In this document: positions 22,984 through 35,600 of the stretch, piece by piece
Layout of the letters: each line of letters starts with the position of its first letter
Position numbering within the stretch: the first letter of the stretch is position 1
Notes under the pieces: model-generated
Told to the model about the DNA's origin: nothing
The model's input: only the letters and a program-made list of their open reading frames with translations
Database searches by the model: none
From: Vitis vinifera
Taxonomy: Eukaryota > Streptophyta > Magnoliopsida > Vitales > Vitaceae
Direction: 5' to 3'
Assembly: GCF_030704535.1 (NCBI RefSeq)
Contig: NC_081811.1
Span: 7,792,001 to 7,856,000 of the forward strand
Length of the DNA: 64,000 nt
Position numbers and translations under genes: made by a program

Positions 22984-23475
22984 TTCTCTCCTTCTAACAA
23001 CAGCTTTGGTGGCTAGTGGTTGTGTTGGATATGAAGATCTGTAAAAAAGAAGACAAATTGAGGGACACAAGATCTTTCAATGAAAATACTACTACCCTTT
23101 TGCTTGGCATGTGGTAATACAATTCCTACTTTCATGATCGAATGTAATGTTTGGGATTATGCCAGTGCATGGAAAGCCAAATGTCCCATCTTCATGGTAC
23201 CCATTCTCAGCACTCATGGCAATATCATACTTAGCCAGAAATTAGCTAAACCCCCACAAAACCCTTCTCCTTTCTCAATCAAAATTTGCAGCTAACATGA
23301 AATTCCTACATGCAGAACCAAAACCCAAATACATGGCAGACCCTGAAAATGGAAAGAAGAAACCATACCTTCAATAACCCTCAAACAATGGAAACGCACA
23401 AGGCCTCCCTTTCCCAAAAATGTGATAGCAAATGAAGAAATTCGAGAAACACTGCTACTGAACCACACCAAGACC

Positions 23476-23483
23476 CTTTTATA
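23476..23483 (-). promoter_or_regulatory. TATA box of the TPR gene
   Basis: On the minus strand TATAAAAG is about 490 bases upstream of the chosen ATG, giving a leader that starts near 23450. It lies just outside the part shared with copy B, so the dead copy may lack this promoter. Confidence 0.55.
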
Positions 23484-23759
23484 ACCGTGTGAGAGATGAG
23501 TTCGATTTAGAATCTGATATTTTCTTCCTTCCTTCCTTCCCTCCCTCTGAATGGTGATTTTATTTGTATGGTTGAGAGAAAAGTAGGAGCAAATATCGGT
23601 TTGGACTCTTGTCGAAGTTGAAAGTGCCAGATGGGCCACGGCAGGCATATGCTCCGCTGGATGTGAAAAGTAAACATTGAAAGCCCAAGTTGGAAGTATG
23701 GAGGCTTCTTGGAAGGGCTCCGCTGGATGACCATATTCAAGGTTCTGGAACACCTATAA

Positions 23760-25700
23760 TTCCTTTAGTTTATCCCACAATTTGTCTTGTTAGCCTACCA
23801 AAACATGGGAAGAGGAACACGTTTCGCACGGCATATTTGCTTGTGCTTCACACAGCTGTCATTTGACTGATTTCAACACTTGTATTATGTCATTTGCTCT
23901 CCTTCTCATCATCATTGCTTCGCTCATTAACATATTTCAAATTTTCGATTATATTTTCTTTCCATTTTATTCAATTTATTAAAAAAAAAAAAAAAAAGTG
24001 TTTTGAATGTTTTAAAGATGTTTATACCCCACTCTCATATTAGTATGATTTATTTAGGGATAATGGAAAAAATTCCCTCAAAATTGCAAAAGTAACCTCT
24101 CATTTTTAATAATATAAAAAATAACCCAATAAATTAAGTATGTTTGATAAGATAACTTAATATTTTGACTTAAAGTCAAAAACATTTTTAAGTAATAAGT
24201 GAAAATAATTAATTTAATCTTAAGTTCATATCTTTATTTTATTTTTTTACCCTTATTTATCTTAATTACCTTTATATTTTTCATTTGTTATTTCATAACT
24301 TTCACTATTACTTAACCACCTTTACCCTAATTATAATGTACAAAAATAAATATATTAATTTGATGATTTAAAATAAGTTTTAAGTTAATTTTACCAAACA
24401 ACCGTAATACTTAAAGTAATAAATTTTAAGTTAACAACCTAAAGTTAAGTAATTAAGTAAAAAATATTAAGTTTTACCAAACAACAAAATAAAACTTAAA
24501 AGTCCATAATAAATAGGCCTGTGATGGAAAATCAACACTAATTAAGTTTTTAAGCAAATTATATACATTCTTTAAATTTTTAAATGTAATTAAATTAATA
24601 GGTTAATACGATTTGTAATATGTTTGGTTCTCAAAAGTACTAAGAAAAAAAATATTAGAAATATAATTATTTCATTGTTTTTTCTACCATAAAAAATTAA
24701 ATATAATTAGAATTAATGTAAATTTACATATTTTCAAATTATTTAATTTTTGTATATAAAAAAAAGTTAAATAAACTTATGGAAACGTATAAAAATAATT
24801 TAGGTTGGTAAGTTCCTTATTTTATGTCTTTAAAAATAAAAACCGGCAAGAGTTCTTATATTTTATAAAGAAGTTTATATTTAAAAAAAAATGTATTCAA
24901 ACAAAACACCTTAATAAATTTAAATCTTTTTTTCTTCTCTATTTTTCATTTTATTTTCATTATCTTACATTTTTCATCTTTTTTTTTTTTTTTCAAAAAT
25001 CAAACATAGCTTAAAGAGTTTTGATTTTGGGTTTAAATGAAGTATTACTAGATTCATATAAAAGCTTCAAATAATTCCACAATTGCTTGAAATTAAATAA
25101 AAACTTGCCAACAAAAAAGGATTAATATGTATTTTTTTCTAATAACGGTGGATGTTTAGACCAGCTTACGCACATCTTGACTAATCGCACGGGGAGTTAA
25201 CGATCAGGGAAGTTTCTAGTGACCCTAAGTGGACTTATATATATATATAAAGGGGTATATGATTTGCTTCAAATCTTGAATTCATATCCTTTTAAGATTT
25301 TAATTGTAATTATATCTAATTGGACAATATTTCTATTATTTTCTATTTAAGTATACTATTTACAAAAAAATTATAATTTTAGGAATTATTTTCATAAGAT
25401 GGAAACATATTTGTGATAAGAAATTCCAAAAAAAAAAATCATATCTATTGTTGTTTTCCATAATGATGTGGCCTTCATTATCATAAAATGTATCATTTAG
25501 AGAAAAGTAATATGATTAAATTTGAATTTTTCTTCCATTTAAATTTCAGTTATAATCATTTCATTCAATCCATTGATTTAACGTATGGAAGATTAAGATT
25601 AATCAAAATTAAAGAAATAATTAATATTTATTTTTTGATGGTGGAATGAAAATAAACACAAAATAAAAGGTGAAGTAAAACTAGGGACCCGGGAAAAATA
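23760..25700. other. AT-rich intergenic DNA between divergent TPR and VPS62 genes
   Basis: No gene is seen. The stretch has homopolymer runs (A-run near 23981, T-run near 24978) and one MITE (24619-25011). A CTTAAAGTAATAA / TTAAGTTAAC-rich part at 24120-24470 may be another decayed MITE. Confidence 0.6.
24619..25011. mobile_element. Harbinger-like MITE, same family as 16745-17964
   Basis: The ends TATGTTTGGTTCTC and (inverted) AGCTATGTTTGATTTTTG resemble the 16745 element termini. TAA lies on both sides (24616-24618, 25012-25014). About 393 bp, very AT-rich, non-coding. Confidence 0.6.
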
Positions 25701-26067
25701 ACGATTCCAACCAACTTTACCTTTGTTCCCACACAACCAAATCCCTCTCTTGCTCTCTAAAACCTCCAAGAATTCTCAGCCATCAAACCTTGTTGGGGTT
25801 CCTCAGAAACAGAGAATTTCAATTCTGTATAAAAAATTTGTGGGGGTACATTTTCTGTATGGTCCCACGAACCCCACCATTGTCAAATCTCACCTGAGTT
25901 TTTGTTTTTTGGTCTTTTTTGGGGGTGGGGGTTGTGGGGTGGGAGGTATCTTGTCTTGAAATATTGCATGGATTTCACATGCCGATGTTCATAACCTTGA
26001 GAAAATAATTTTTTAGTGTTTTTTTAATCCTTTGAGAATTCCTTTGAGAATTGAGATATTGTAAAAT

Positions 26068-29000
26068 ATGTTTGGGTGTCAGTGTTTCCAGTGGAGCAGG
26101 ATCGCCGAATTGTTGCCGCCGGATACCAAAACATTCTCGCTGCCGGCTCCGATTCCCACATGGCCTCAAGGTTCGTGAGAGCTTGGTTGCAAAAATGTTG
26201 GGTTTTGTGTCATTGTTCTTCTTGTTCTTTCTTTCTTCTTCTTCTTCTTCTCATTACTTTGGTGAATCATGCCGTGGGTTTGGGTGATTTTGTGTGGGTT
26301 TTTGTTTTCTGGATTTTTATTGAAGGTGGAAGTTTGGATTTTGTTTAAGGAAATTCAATGTGGGAGAATTTGAATTTTTTTTTTATTTAGTGATCAATTG
26401 GATTGTAGGTTTTGATAAAACTTTGCGTAGGTTTTGAATTTTCTTGCTGATGGGTGTATAGTTTTTGTTTAAAGAGAAAGATTAGTGTATGAGAAAAGTA
26501 TTTGGATTTGTTGCTTAATAGATTGTGGGTTTTAGTTAGATTTTGGATGTTGGTTGATGGGTATCTGCGTTTTGTTTAAAGAGAATGACAGTATGTGGGG
26601 TTGAGTCCGGAACTTCATTGTTTTTTCCTTTATAAATTGAACTCTCTGTTCTGTTTAATTTTGGGTACATGTTGGATGGCAGATGTTGTATATTTGTCGA
26701 TGGGTATGTGCCTTTGGTTAAAGAAACTGTTTGGATCAATTAGGGTTGTAGGTTTTTTCTTTCTTGGTTGATGAGTCTTTTTGGCTTCTTTAACCTGTAT
26801 GTTGATGGATCATTGATTGTGGGTTTTAGTTAGATTTTGGATGTTGGTTGATGGGTATCTGCGTTTTGTTTAAAGAGAATGACAGTATGTGGGGTTGAGT
26901 CCGGAACTTCATTGTTTTTTCCTTTATAAATTGAACTCTCTGTTCTGTTTAATTTTGGGTACATGTTGGATGGCAGATGTTGTATATTTGTCGATGGGTA
27001 TGTGCCTTTGGTTAAAGAAACTGTTTGGATCAATTAGGGTTGTAGGTTTTTTCTTTCTTGGTTGATGAGTCTTTTTGGCTTCTTTAACCTGTATGTTGAT
27101 GGATCATTGATTGTGGTTAATGTTATGTTTCATTTGGTTTATTAGTGATGGTTAAGTGTGTGTAGATGACCTCCATGGTTGACTGGATTCTGTGCACAAA
27201 GGTCTTATTATGTTTTCTTTAATTTTTCATTGCACATCGTTGGTCTTAATTTGGGCTCAATTGCTAGAATTTCCTGATTTTTGTCCAATTGGATGGAAAA
27301 TTATGCAATTAGGACCAAGCAGCCCCTGCCCATTGGCCATTTTAGGTTTGTACTATATTCTTGTTAGCTATATACAAATTGAAATATGTAAATGCATACT
27401 TTGCCCACTTGAATAAGTTTGATGCCTTGGGTGGGCAGCTTAGGTTTGCCAAAAGTGTTACTTTTATTAACATATTGTTGGTGGGAGACTAGTTATGTGA
27501 AGCATGATTCATGGCTCTGTATGGGATTTTATTTTATTTTTTTATTAATTTCCAGGTTACTTTTGCTTGGTCTTCTTCCTTTCCCTATTTACCTTTTTTT
27601 TTCCTCCCTTTGAAGTTTCTCAATGAGTACTTTTGGATTTGTGAAATCAGATACAGAAGGATTTCCACTGAGGCACTTTTAAATTTTTTTGTTCCTTCCT
27701 TTGAAGTTTCTCAATGAGTACTTTTGGATTTTTCAAATCAGATACAGAAGGATTTCCACAGAGGCACTTTAAAACTTTTCTGTGGATTCTTGGTGCTGCA
27801 ATTTTGTCTCAGTTTGCTTTCTAAATATTTATAGGCTCCAGAGTTTTGGTTTAATTTCCATTTTCTCTCTCGAGAAATGCGTATGGGACAGATTCAAATT
27901 ATTACTATGTTATCTTCCTTGTGTTAGATGGGGACTCTGTTTCCTTACACATTTATGTGCTTGGTTCTGAATGTCCATCCTGGTATTTATTAGGAAATCT
28001 TGTCTAGTGGGATTTTGTATTATTCCCTGTTCATGCATTTTTGTTTTACGATTTGTATTTTTAAAGTTTCTCCCATTTGAGCCCATAGAAGGATGTGGGT
28101 CATATGACTTGTTTCTTTTTCTAGGTGTGTCTCATACTGTTGTTCATCCATGTGTTAGGATGGGTGTTCCGGATGGCATTTGCATCAATACAAGCCATTT
28201 GTTTTCTTGCGTTTAAATGTTATTTAGTGGGTTGAATATAATAAGTCATGTTTGTCTATCAGGTCAAGGATTTGCGTCTGGCGTAATCAATCTTGGAGAA
28301 CTAGAAGTCTTTCAAATATCCAGGTTTGAGTTTGTTTGGGGCAGCAATCTGTCGCAGGACAAGAAAAAGGGTGTTACGTTTTACAAACCAGTGGGAATTC
28401 CAAATGGATTTTTCAGCTTGGGTCACTACTGCCAATCAAACGACCAGCCATTGCAAGGATTTGTTCTTGTGGCTAGGGAAGTGGCTTGTTCCAATCCCGA
28501 AGTTGCTCAAATTTGCAATCTTGATAAATCTCCACCTCTTCAAAAGCCCCTTGACTATACATTACTTTGGAGTCCAGATGATGGAAGCGAGGAAAATTAT
28601 GATTCATGTGGTTATTTTTGGCTACCTCAACCTCCTGAGGGTTATGAGGCCATGGGGTTTGTGGTTACCAACAAGCCAGACAGGCCTGAGTTGGATGAAG
28701 TGAGATGTGTTAGAGCAGACCTGACAGATTCATGTGAAACTCACCATCTTATATTTAAAACCATTTCCAAATTGTCAAAAGTACCATTTCGAGTTTGGAG
28801 CTTAAGACCTTGTCACCGGGGAATGCTGGGAAAAGGTATCCCTACAGGAACATTTTTCTGCAGTAGCTACTGGAACCATGGAGAAGAGCTGAATATTGTG
28901 TGCTTGAAGAACTTAAATCCATCTCTACATGCAATGCCAAACCTTGATCAGATTCATGCCCTCATCAAGCACTATGGGCCTACTATTTTTTTCCATCCCA

Positions 29001-29869
29001 ATGAGGCTTACTTGCCGTCTTCTGTTGCATGGTTTTTCAAAAATGGAGCACTGTTGTACAAAAAGGGTGAATCAGATGGTCAGGCAATCGATCCGGAAGG
29101 CTTGAATTTGCCAAGTGGTGGGAAAAATGATGGGGAATATTGGATAGACTTACCAAGTGGTGATAATAAGAGAAGCCTCAAAAGTGGAAACTTGGAAAGT
29201 GCTAAACTTTACGTCCATGTGAAGCCAGCTTCAGGTGGGACTTTCACTGATATTGTGATGTGGGTCTTTTGCCCCTTCAATGGGCCAGCTACTCTCAAGG
29301 TTGGACTCATGAATATTGCCCTTAGCAAGATCGGTCAGCATGTGGGTGACTGGGAACATTTCACCCTCCGTATAAGCAACTTTACTGGAGAGCTCTGGAG
29401 TATATATTTCTCACAGCACAGTGGTGGCATATGGGTGAATGCTTGTGATTTGGAGTTCATAGAGGGGAATAAAGCCATTGTTTACTCATCAAGAAGTGGC
29501 CACGCAAGCTTTCCTCATCCTGGGAGCTACATTCAAGGTTCCTCAAAGCTAGGGATTGGAATAAGGAATGATGCTGCTCGAAGTAATTTGTATGTGGATT
29601 CAAGCATTGAGTATGAAATTATTGGAGCAGAGTATCTTGGAGATGGAGTTGTTACAGAGCCATGCTGGTTGCAGTACATGAGGGAATGGGGTCCAAATAT
29701 CGTGTATGATTCAAGGTCTGAACTGGATAAGATGATCAACTTTTTACCAGCAATGGTTCGATACTCGGTCGAGAATATTTTTAATAAGTTTCCATTGGAG
29801 CTGTCTGGGGAAGAAGGGCCAACTGGGCCAAAGGAGAAGAAAAACTGGGCAGGAGATGAAAGATGGTGA
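26068..29869 (+). CDS. VPS62 / DUF946 family protein (2 exons, 569 aa)
   Basis: Exon 1 (26068-26170) begins [11 protein letters not shown] and encodes [12 protein letters not shown]. It joins in phase to exon 2 (28263-29869), which continues [15 protein letters not shown], giving 569 residues, the usual length of this plant family. Conserved stretches include [114 protein letters not shown] and the Trp-rich tail [13 protein letters not shown]. There is no signal peptide or membrane helix. The family is named for yeast Vps62 (cytosol-to-vacuole targeting); the plant function is not settled. Intron 1 carries two tandem duplications. A candidate TATAAAAA is at 25828-25835. Confidence 0.93.
26521..27108. 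repeat. Exact 294-bp tandem duplication in VPS62 intron 1
   Basis: 26521-26814 is repeated as 26815-27108 with no difference I can find. The junctions share GATTGTGG, which also follows the second copy at 27109-27116, so slippage or unequal exchange at this 8-base homology explains it. The identity implies a very recent event or an assembly artefact. Confidence 0.95.
27611..27775. repeat. 91-bp-offset tandem duplication in VPS62 intron 1
   Basis: TGAAGTTTCTCAATGAGTAC starts at 27611 and again at 27702. Both are followed by ATCAGATACAGAAGGATTTC and GAGGCACTTT. The copies differ at a few sites, so this is older than the 294-bp duplication nearby. Confidence 0.85.
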
Positions 29870-30196
29870 GTGTTTTGCTCTTTTTTACTGGTCTGTTCAT
29901 ATGACACACACAGAGAATTATAGAGAACTGAATTAACCTTATTGTAACCGATGTAGACTTGAGATTTATTGGAACATTAGTATGATGAACTAGGGCTTCT
30001 CATGGGAAGAAGCATAGGACATTAGTGGGATCTTTTCCAAATTTAGGCATCATCTGTATTCTATGCTAAATAAGCTCAAGAAATTAAATAAAATTTATTC
30101 CAATTTCAGTAGTTATGTGATCCCATGCTTTGTGTTCTTTTCTTCCTGTTTTTTCTTCCGTTTGTACTTTCTGTTTTCAAAAATAAAAAATAGTTA

Positions 30197-30474
30197 GGTG
30201 GTGTTTATTTTTTAGTTTTTTTGCTGAAAACAATTTGTTTTCAGAATTTAAGTTGTTTGTTTTTCCACTTTTTCATAACTTATTATAAACTTTTTACTAA
30301 ATAGAAAAAGTCAAAATATATAGTTTTTTCCAAATAGAAAAAATAACATATTTGTTTTTCTTTACTTTTTAATACTTGATAGAAATAAAATACTACAAAA
30401 ACAAACAATTTAATATTTAACACTATTAAGCATTAAAGTTCCATTTAAAATTAAGTAAAAAAACAAACACCACA
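30197..30474. mobile_element. 278-bp MITE with TTA target duplication
   Basis: The ends GGTGGTGTTTATTTTTT and (inverted) TGTGGTGTTTGTTTTTTTAC match closely. TTA flanks both sides (30194-30196, 30475-30477). The interior is non-coding and AT-rich. A TTA duplication fits the Harbinger/Tourist class. Confidence 0.65.
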
Positions 30475-30599
30475 TTAGTCACACATTCTTTCCCATCATC
30501 CGCGGTTATAGTTTCCCCTCATCTTGTGCAAACCACAACCTAAATATAGTTGTCAATTTAATTCAAATGATCAAATATAAAAGAAAGGATGGTAAGTAA

Positions 30600-30935
30600 G
30601 GTAACGACTATTTTCAAGAGCGGTTCTGAAAAATGGTTTTGGATAATAGTTTTTAAAAACTGTTTTATGATGTTTTGTATAATAAAAATCTATTTTAGAG
30701 CTTAATATATTTTTTAACATGTTTTTAATATTTTTAAATATGTTTTAAAAATAAATTTATATTTAGTATTTTATTTTTAATCATTTTATATGTTTGTATA
30801 ATTATTTTTAAAAATAACACTAAAAAAACAATCTAAAAACACCATATTTTCTGGTTACCTAATGTATTTTCCTGTTTTTTGTTTTGGAGAATAAAAAATT
30901 GTTTTCGAAAACAATTACTAAATAAACCCTAAGTA
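30600..30935. mobile_element. MITE-like element, family shared with 4007-4322
   Basis: Ordered landmarks shared with the element at 4007-4322 include TGTTTTATGATGTTTT, AATATTTTTAAATATG and a TTTTTAATCATTTTATAT-like run. The right end reads inverted as TTAGGGTTTATTTAGTAATTG. Borders are approximate. Confidence 0.45.
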
Positions 30936-31435
30936 ATGCCTATAAAATTTCTAATTTGGTAGAAAAAAAATAAGGGTATTTTTCCGATATTAGTTAATTA
31001 CCAAAATGTTATGCTAAACTTATATTTAATAAAATGGAAATAAAGATGAATCATAGTATTATTGAAAAAAAATCAAAATTTTTACTTAAAAATGAGTTTT
31101 ATTTTTCATGAAGATAAATCTATAATGAATAATTTAAATTAAATAAAAAAAAATACAAAAATAGAATAAGTTTTCTATTCCCACTCCCAACGTGCCAAAA
31201 AAAAATTTATAAGTTTTTTGTTTTGGAATGTACAATATTTCTTATTTTTACTTATTTTGAAGGGGTTGCAGCATGTGTTCACTAATTCAACTAAATTTGA
31301 ATTTAAGGAAAAAAAAAAACTAAATTTGGCACAAAGCTAGGCCTAGGCCTTGGTTAATAGAATGGCCTTTTGAAACTTTTTAACAAAATTAATTTGTATC
31401 TTGTCCCTATAAATCTTAATCATTAAATTCTAAAT

Positions 31436-31710
31436 GGGTATGTTTGATTTTAGATGTACTGAAGAAAAAAAAATTAAAAAATTTATTTTTTTTATATTTG
31501 ATTTCCATATAAAAAATATATTAAAAAATTAAATATAATTAAATTTAATTAGAAATTTATTTATTTTTAAATTATTTACTTTTTATATAATGGAAGAAGA
31601 TAAATTAAATGACTTTAAATATTAAAAATTAATTTTATTTTTATTTATTTTTTTTATTTTTTCTTTCCTCTATATTTTCTTTGAAAATTTTTGAAAACCA
31701 AACATAACTT
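31436..31710. mobile_element. MITE-like element with TATGTTTG ends
   Basis: GGGTATGTTTGATTTT on the left faces AAAACCAAACATAACTT on the right as an inverted pair. The ends resemble those of the elements at 16745 and 24619. Interior AT-rich and non-coding; borders approximate. Confidence 0.5.
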
Positions 31711-32699
31711 ATATAAATTTTTTGAAATATTATAAATTCTCTCATTTGGATTTTACCCTTTATTTAAGATTTTCTCCATTACTCATTTCCTTCCATAGAG
31801 TTGAAAAATTATGAAAAGGAGTAGTGAGATTACAACTTTAGTTTTTACTTGTGATTTTTTTTTTCATTACTTTTTGCACATATGGGATTGAAAAAAAAAA
31901 ATGGAAAAGTGAAAAAACAGGAAATAAATCAAATAATGAAAAATATAAAAATAAAGAAAAAAAAGGTAAAATAAAAATGAAAAATTATATAAGTTTTTCT
32001 TATTTTATTATAAGATTAAATTATTTGAAATACACATTTTTCTCAAAAAGAAAATTAATTTGAGATTTTTGTAAGGAACCCAATAAAAAAAAGAAATTTA
32101 GTTTTCAATTTCTTTTTAAATAAATATAAAAATTATAATAAAAAAAATGTTTCAGAAAACAGATAAGATATTGTTTTAATAATAATAATAAGAATAGGAT
32201 GAGGGTATAATAATAACAATATTAGAAAATTTTATTTGATTAATGATACTTGTAGTCAATGAATTTAGCATTATTGCCCATAAAATTTTATATTTAAATA
32301 TTTTTCACAATACTAAGTATTATTATTTTATTGCATATTAATTAAAAAAAAATAGTATTAAATTTAAAAATATTATTTTATAAGAACTAATAAAGAGAAA
32401 ATAAGACTTTTTACTTGAAAATTGATTTGTTGTAGGATATTTTCCTTTAAAAAAAATTTAATTTGAATTAATTTATTTATTTTTAATTTATTTTAGTTTT
32501 CATTTTAAGATAATTTTGGTCTGGTGTAAGAATATAAAAAATTAAAATAAATAAAAGTAAAATATGAAATTAAAAAATAGGGTATTACTGAGTTGACCCA
32601 AGGTCTGGCCAACCCAAAGTAACTCGCCCGAGTTAGCTGAGGGTTTTAAGCAGACAGCTTGAGGGAGAGGGAGAGGGAGAGGGTTTTAGAGAGATAAAG

Positions 32700-35600
32700 A
32701 TGTTGGGAAGGAGGTTGATTTCCTTTCTGAAAAGGTCTCCAGCATCCACAGTTTCCAGGTTAGATGCTATCGCGCTATCATCTTCATTTTGGTCTTCTTT
32801 TGTTATGTTTAAGGGTTAAATTTTCACTTTCCCTCTGTTTGGTTGCTAAGAAAACTGAGGCATAGAAATGGAAAATGTTATTTTTTTTCATGTCGCTTTG
32901 GATTATACAAATTGAACAATGAAGAAACAAATACTCGGTTTATGGTTGCACACAGCTCGGTTCAGTGGAGGTTTTGTTTTCCCATTCTCCTGAATAATGA
33001 AAAGATAAAAAATTCGAAGTTTTAAGTTTAGTTTATCTTCTTGCATTTTCTCAGCGACCAAGTGGGGAGGGAGTTGTGTATTTACTAAAGAAGGCGATCA
33101 TCTTGTTTCTGATCAGACCCTTTTCTGTTGTATTATTTTTGTGATCATGTGCTTGAACTTTTGGTTTAAATGATCTCTAGTTTCACAAAAGTTTGAAAAT
33201 TTAACTACTATTTGTTTGGATGCTGAGAGAAACTGAAAAGGAAAAAGAAATTAAAATGAATATTTTTTTTTGATAGGTAAAGATGGGTGTGTAGTTATTA
33301 GTAAAACATGAAAGTATAACAAAGTACAACCTCAACAGAAAAAACAAATAAAACATAGTGACACTCGATGAGACCCCGCCCACTCTACAAAATCAAGCAA
33401 AGGCATTGAGCCTTCTCTTAAGTACAAGCTAACCCAGCTGGAAGATTAGGAAGGAACAAGAGTTTTATAGATTGGTCATTCTGATCTTAATCTTTGAAAG
33501 CTCTTTGATTGCGTTCCCATCAAATTGTCCAAAAAATGCAAAGGAGGCAGCTTTCTGCACCTTTTTTTTACCTACAAAGGAAGAAATTTGTTAGGGTGCT
33601 AAATGATGGAGACCGGAGACTTGAAATTTGTTACCCTTCCTGCATTTTCTCCACAACAAAATGGAGGATCAGGGAAATTTAATTTTTAACAGATAAAACC
33701 ACTTCTTGCAGCTTGCACCCAAATGGACCATTAGGAAAATTGAACTTTTAGCTGATAAAATCACTTCTTTGAGTTCACAACCAAATGGAGCATTAGACAG
33801 AACTTAATTCTGATAAGCCACTTTTCGCAGTTCTGTAAAGTCTGGGGAGGAAGGAGAGGGCAAGAGCTTTGGTCGTAAGGCAGTGTCTTTCGTCTTGCTT
33901 ACTCTTTCAGGTGGTGTTGCCTTGAGTGCTCTTGATGACCTTACAATTTATTATGGCTGTACAAGGTATGTCAATTGTTTCTTTTATGTGGAAGTGTGTT
34001 TATATCGATAGAAATCTAAACTTTTGTTTGATGAAAATGAGGGATTTTGAAAATCTAATCGATGTACCCACTATTTTTCTTAAGATTTTATTGCATCACA
34101 TATTTAGTGCTAGGAAGTTAAAGAAAATTTTGATTCTTTATATTTATGTTAAAGTTTCTCTTTGAGTGTTCATTTTTTTTCGGGAGAGAATATAGATAAG
34201 ACTTAGACATCCTAGAAAAGCAAATAATTTGAAACTTGGTACCTGTGGCTTCTAATATTTCATTGAATATAAGGTATGGGAATTTAAGAGAATCTGGCTA
34301 ATTTTAGGGACACTTGGTTCGTTAAATGGGACCTATCTAATGTGGTTTATGATTACTTCAAAAAAATGCAACTGAGGTGCTTATAGGTGTGTGAGAACTT
34401 TAATCAAGGGTGCCCTCCTATGTCACCCTCGTTTCTTTCTCTTTCTTTAACTTCCTTTCTCCTCCTTCATGAGCTTCCCAAGGGGGAAAAACTGAGATAT
34501 TATAGAATGAAGCGAAAAGAATAAAAGATAACTGAAAAAGAAGAAAAGAAATCTTTGACTGTCACACTAAGGTCTTTTGGCAATCACACATAGGGTTTCC
34601 TATGTAATCACACTTAGGAAGAAGATGCCCATGCCTTCAAAGGAAGCATAATAGATGCTGAAACTGTTATTATAATTCTCCTTTTCAACTTTGAAAGACT
34701 ACATGGGTGTGTATATAGACTTTTATACCCTTCCCTAATATAACTCTCCTAATTCCTTATCTTTCCTTGCAAGAATAATAAAAGATATGGGAAAGAAATA
34801 TTATTTAGAAACTAAAAGAAATCAAGACTTTGCTAATATAATAAGAAGACTAGAAGAAATAGAAACTTGAGAAAATGTGAACCATCACCCAAAATAAAAG
34901 GCTTAACAAAAGTAAACTTCTAAATATCAACCCTCATATAATAAAAAAGACACTAAATAGGATAATGATACCAAATTACTATTGTCTTCCTTTTTTGTGA
35001 ATAAACCCTAGGGGTTCATTCCTCATCATTTGGATTATTGCCATATGGAGAATTTATGTTGGATTATTCATGTTGTGCGGATGGGTCCAGGCATTCATAT
35101 ATCATTGAATTAGAAGGAAAATCGGTTGATCTTTTGAAATAGACGTGTTTTAGTGATAAGTTATTTGAAAGAGAGACAGGGACAACACATTGGCTATATG
35201 TTACTAATTATTTGAAGAGATGAGATAGCACATTGGTCATAAATCTGTTTTTAATGTGTGTTTCTGACTTGGTTCTAAATTGAAGGCTGGGTTGATGCTA
35301 TAAAGGCTTAATATTAGTTTCCCGTAATATCTACCATCCTTTAATAACAACTTTTAGCCAAAAGTGGTTTTATTTTTTCCCTTTCCATTTTGGATCAAGG
35401 TTCAAAGTATCTACCAAGTCTAGTACGACTCACTCGAGTTGTATCCGCCTCGGCTAGGTTCGAGACAATTTCGACACTCGAGTTATGATCTACAAGATTA
35501 AACACTGACTCAGTGCTAACTTGCCTCGAATCATCTAACTTGACTGATTTTTTGAAAAAAAAAAAAAAAAGACTCATTTGACTCAAACCAAGTTTCAGTT

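Larger units (their letters stand above)
20582..23200. repeat. Local triplication, copy C: orphan G3BP exon plus intact TPR gene
   Basis: Homology to copy A begins at TTTTATTTGACATCTGAATT just right of the LTR. It runs through the G3BP last exon, the roughly 0.9-kb spacer and the TPR gene, and continues to match copy B as far as the TPR 5' flank (ATCTTTCAATGAAAATACTA). The G3BP part upstream of the last exon is absent. Confidence 0.85.
29870..32640. other. Intergenic DNA rich in MITE-like elements
   Basis: Between the VPS62 3' end and the COA1-like gene there is very AT-rich DNA with at least three MITE-like inverted-end blocks listed separately. I see no gene. The GA-rich run at 32660-32690 (GAGGGA units) is probably in the COA1-like leader. 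Confidence 0.6.

Noticed and set aside
22984-23070. Upstream in-frame ATG for the TPR protein
   Set aside because: The added 29 residues do not fit the family, whose proteins start at the conserved MLLRSSSTP; the region is better read as leader.
33911-33965. Short version of COA1-like exon 2 starting after TTTCAG at 33910
   Set aside because: That acceptor breaks the reading phase with exon 1 and runs into a stop; the acceptor at 33830 keeps phase and supplies the membrane helix.
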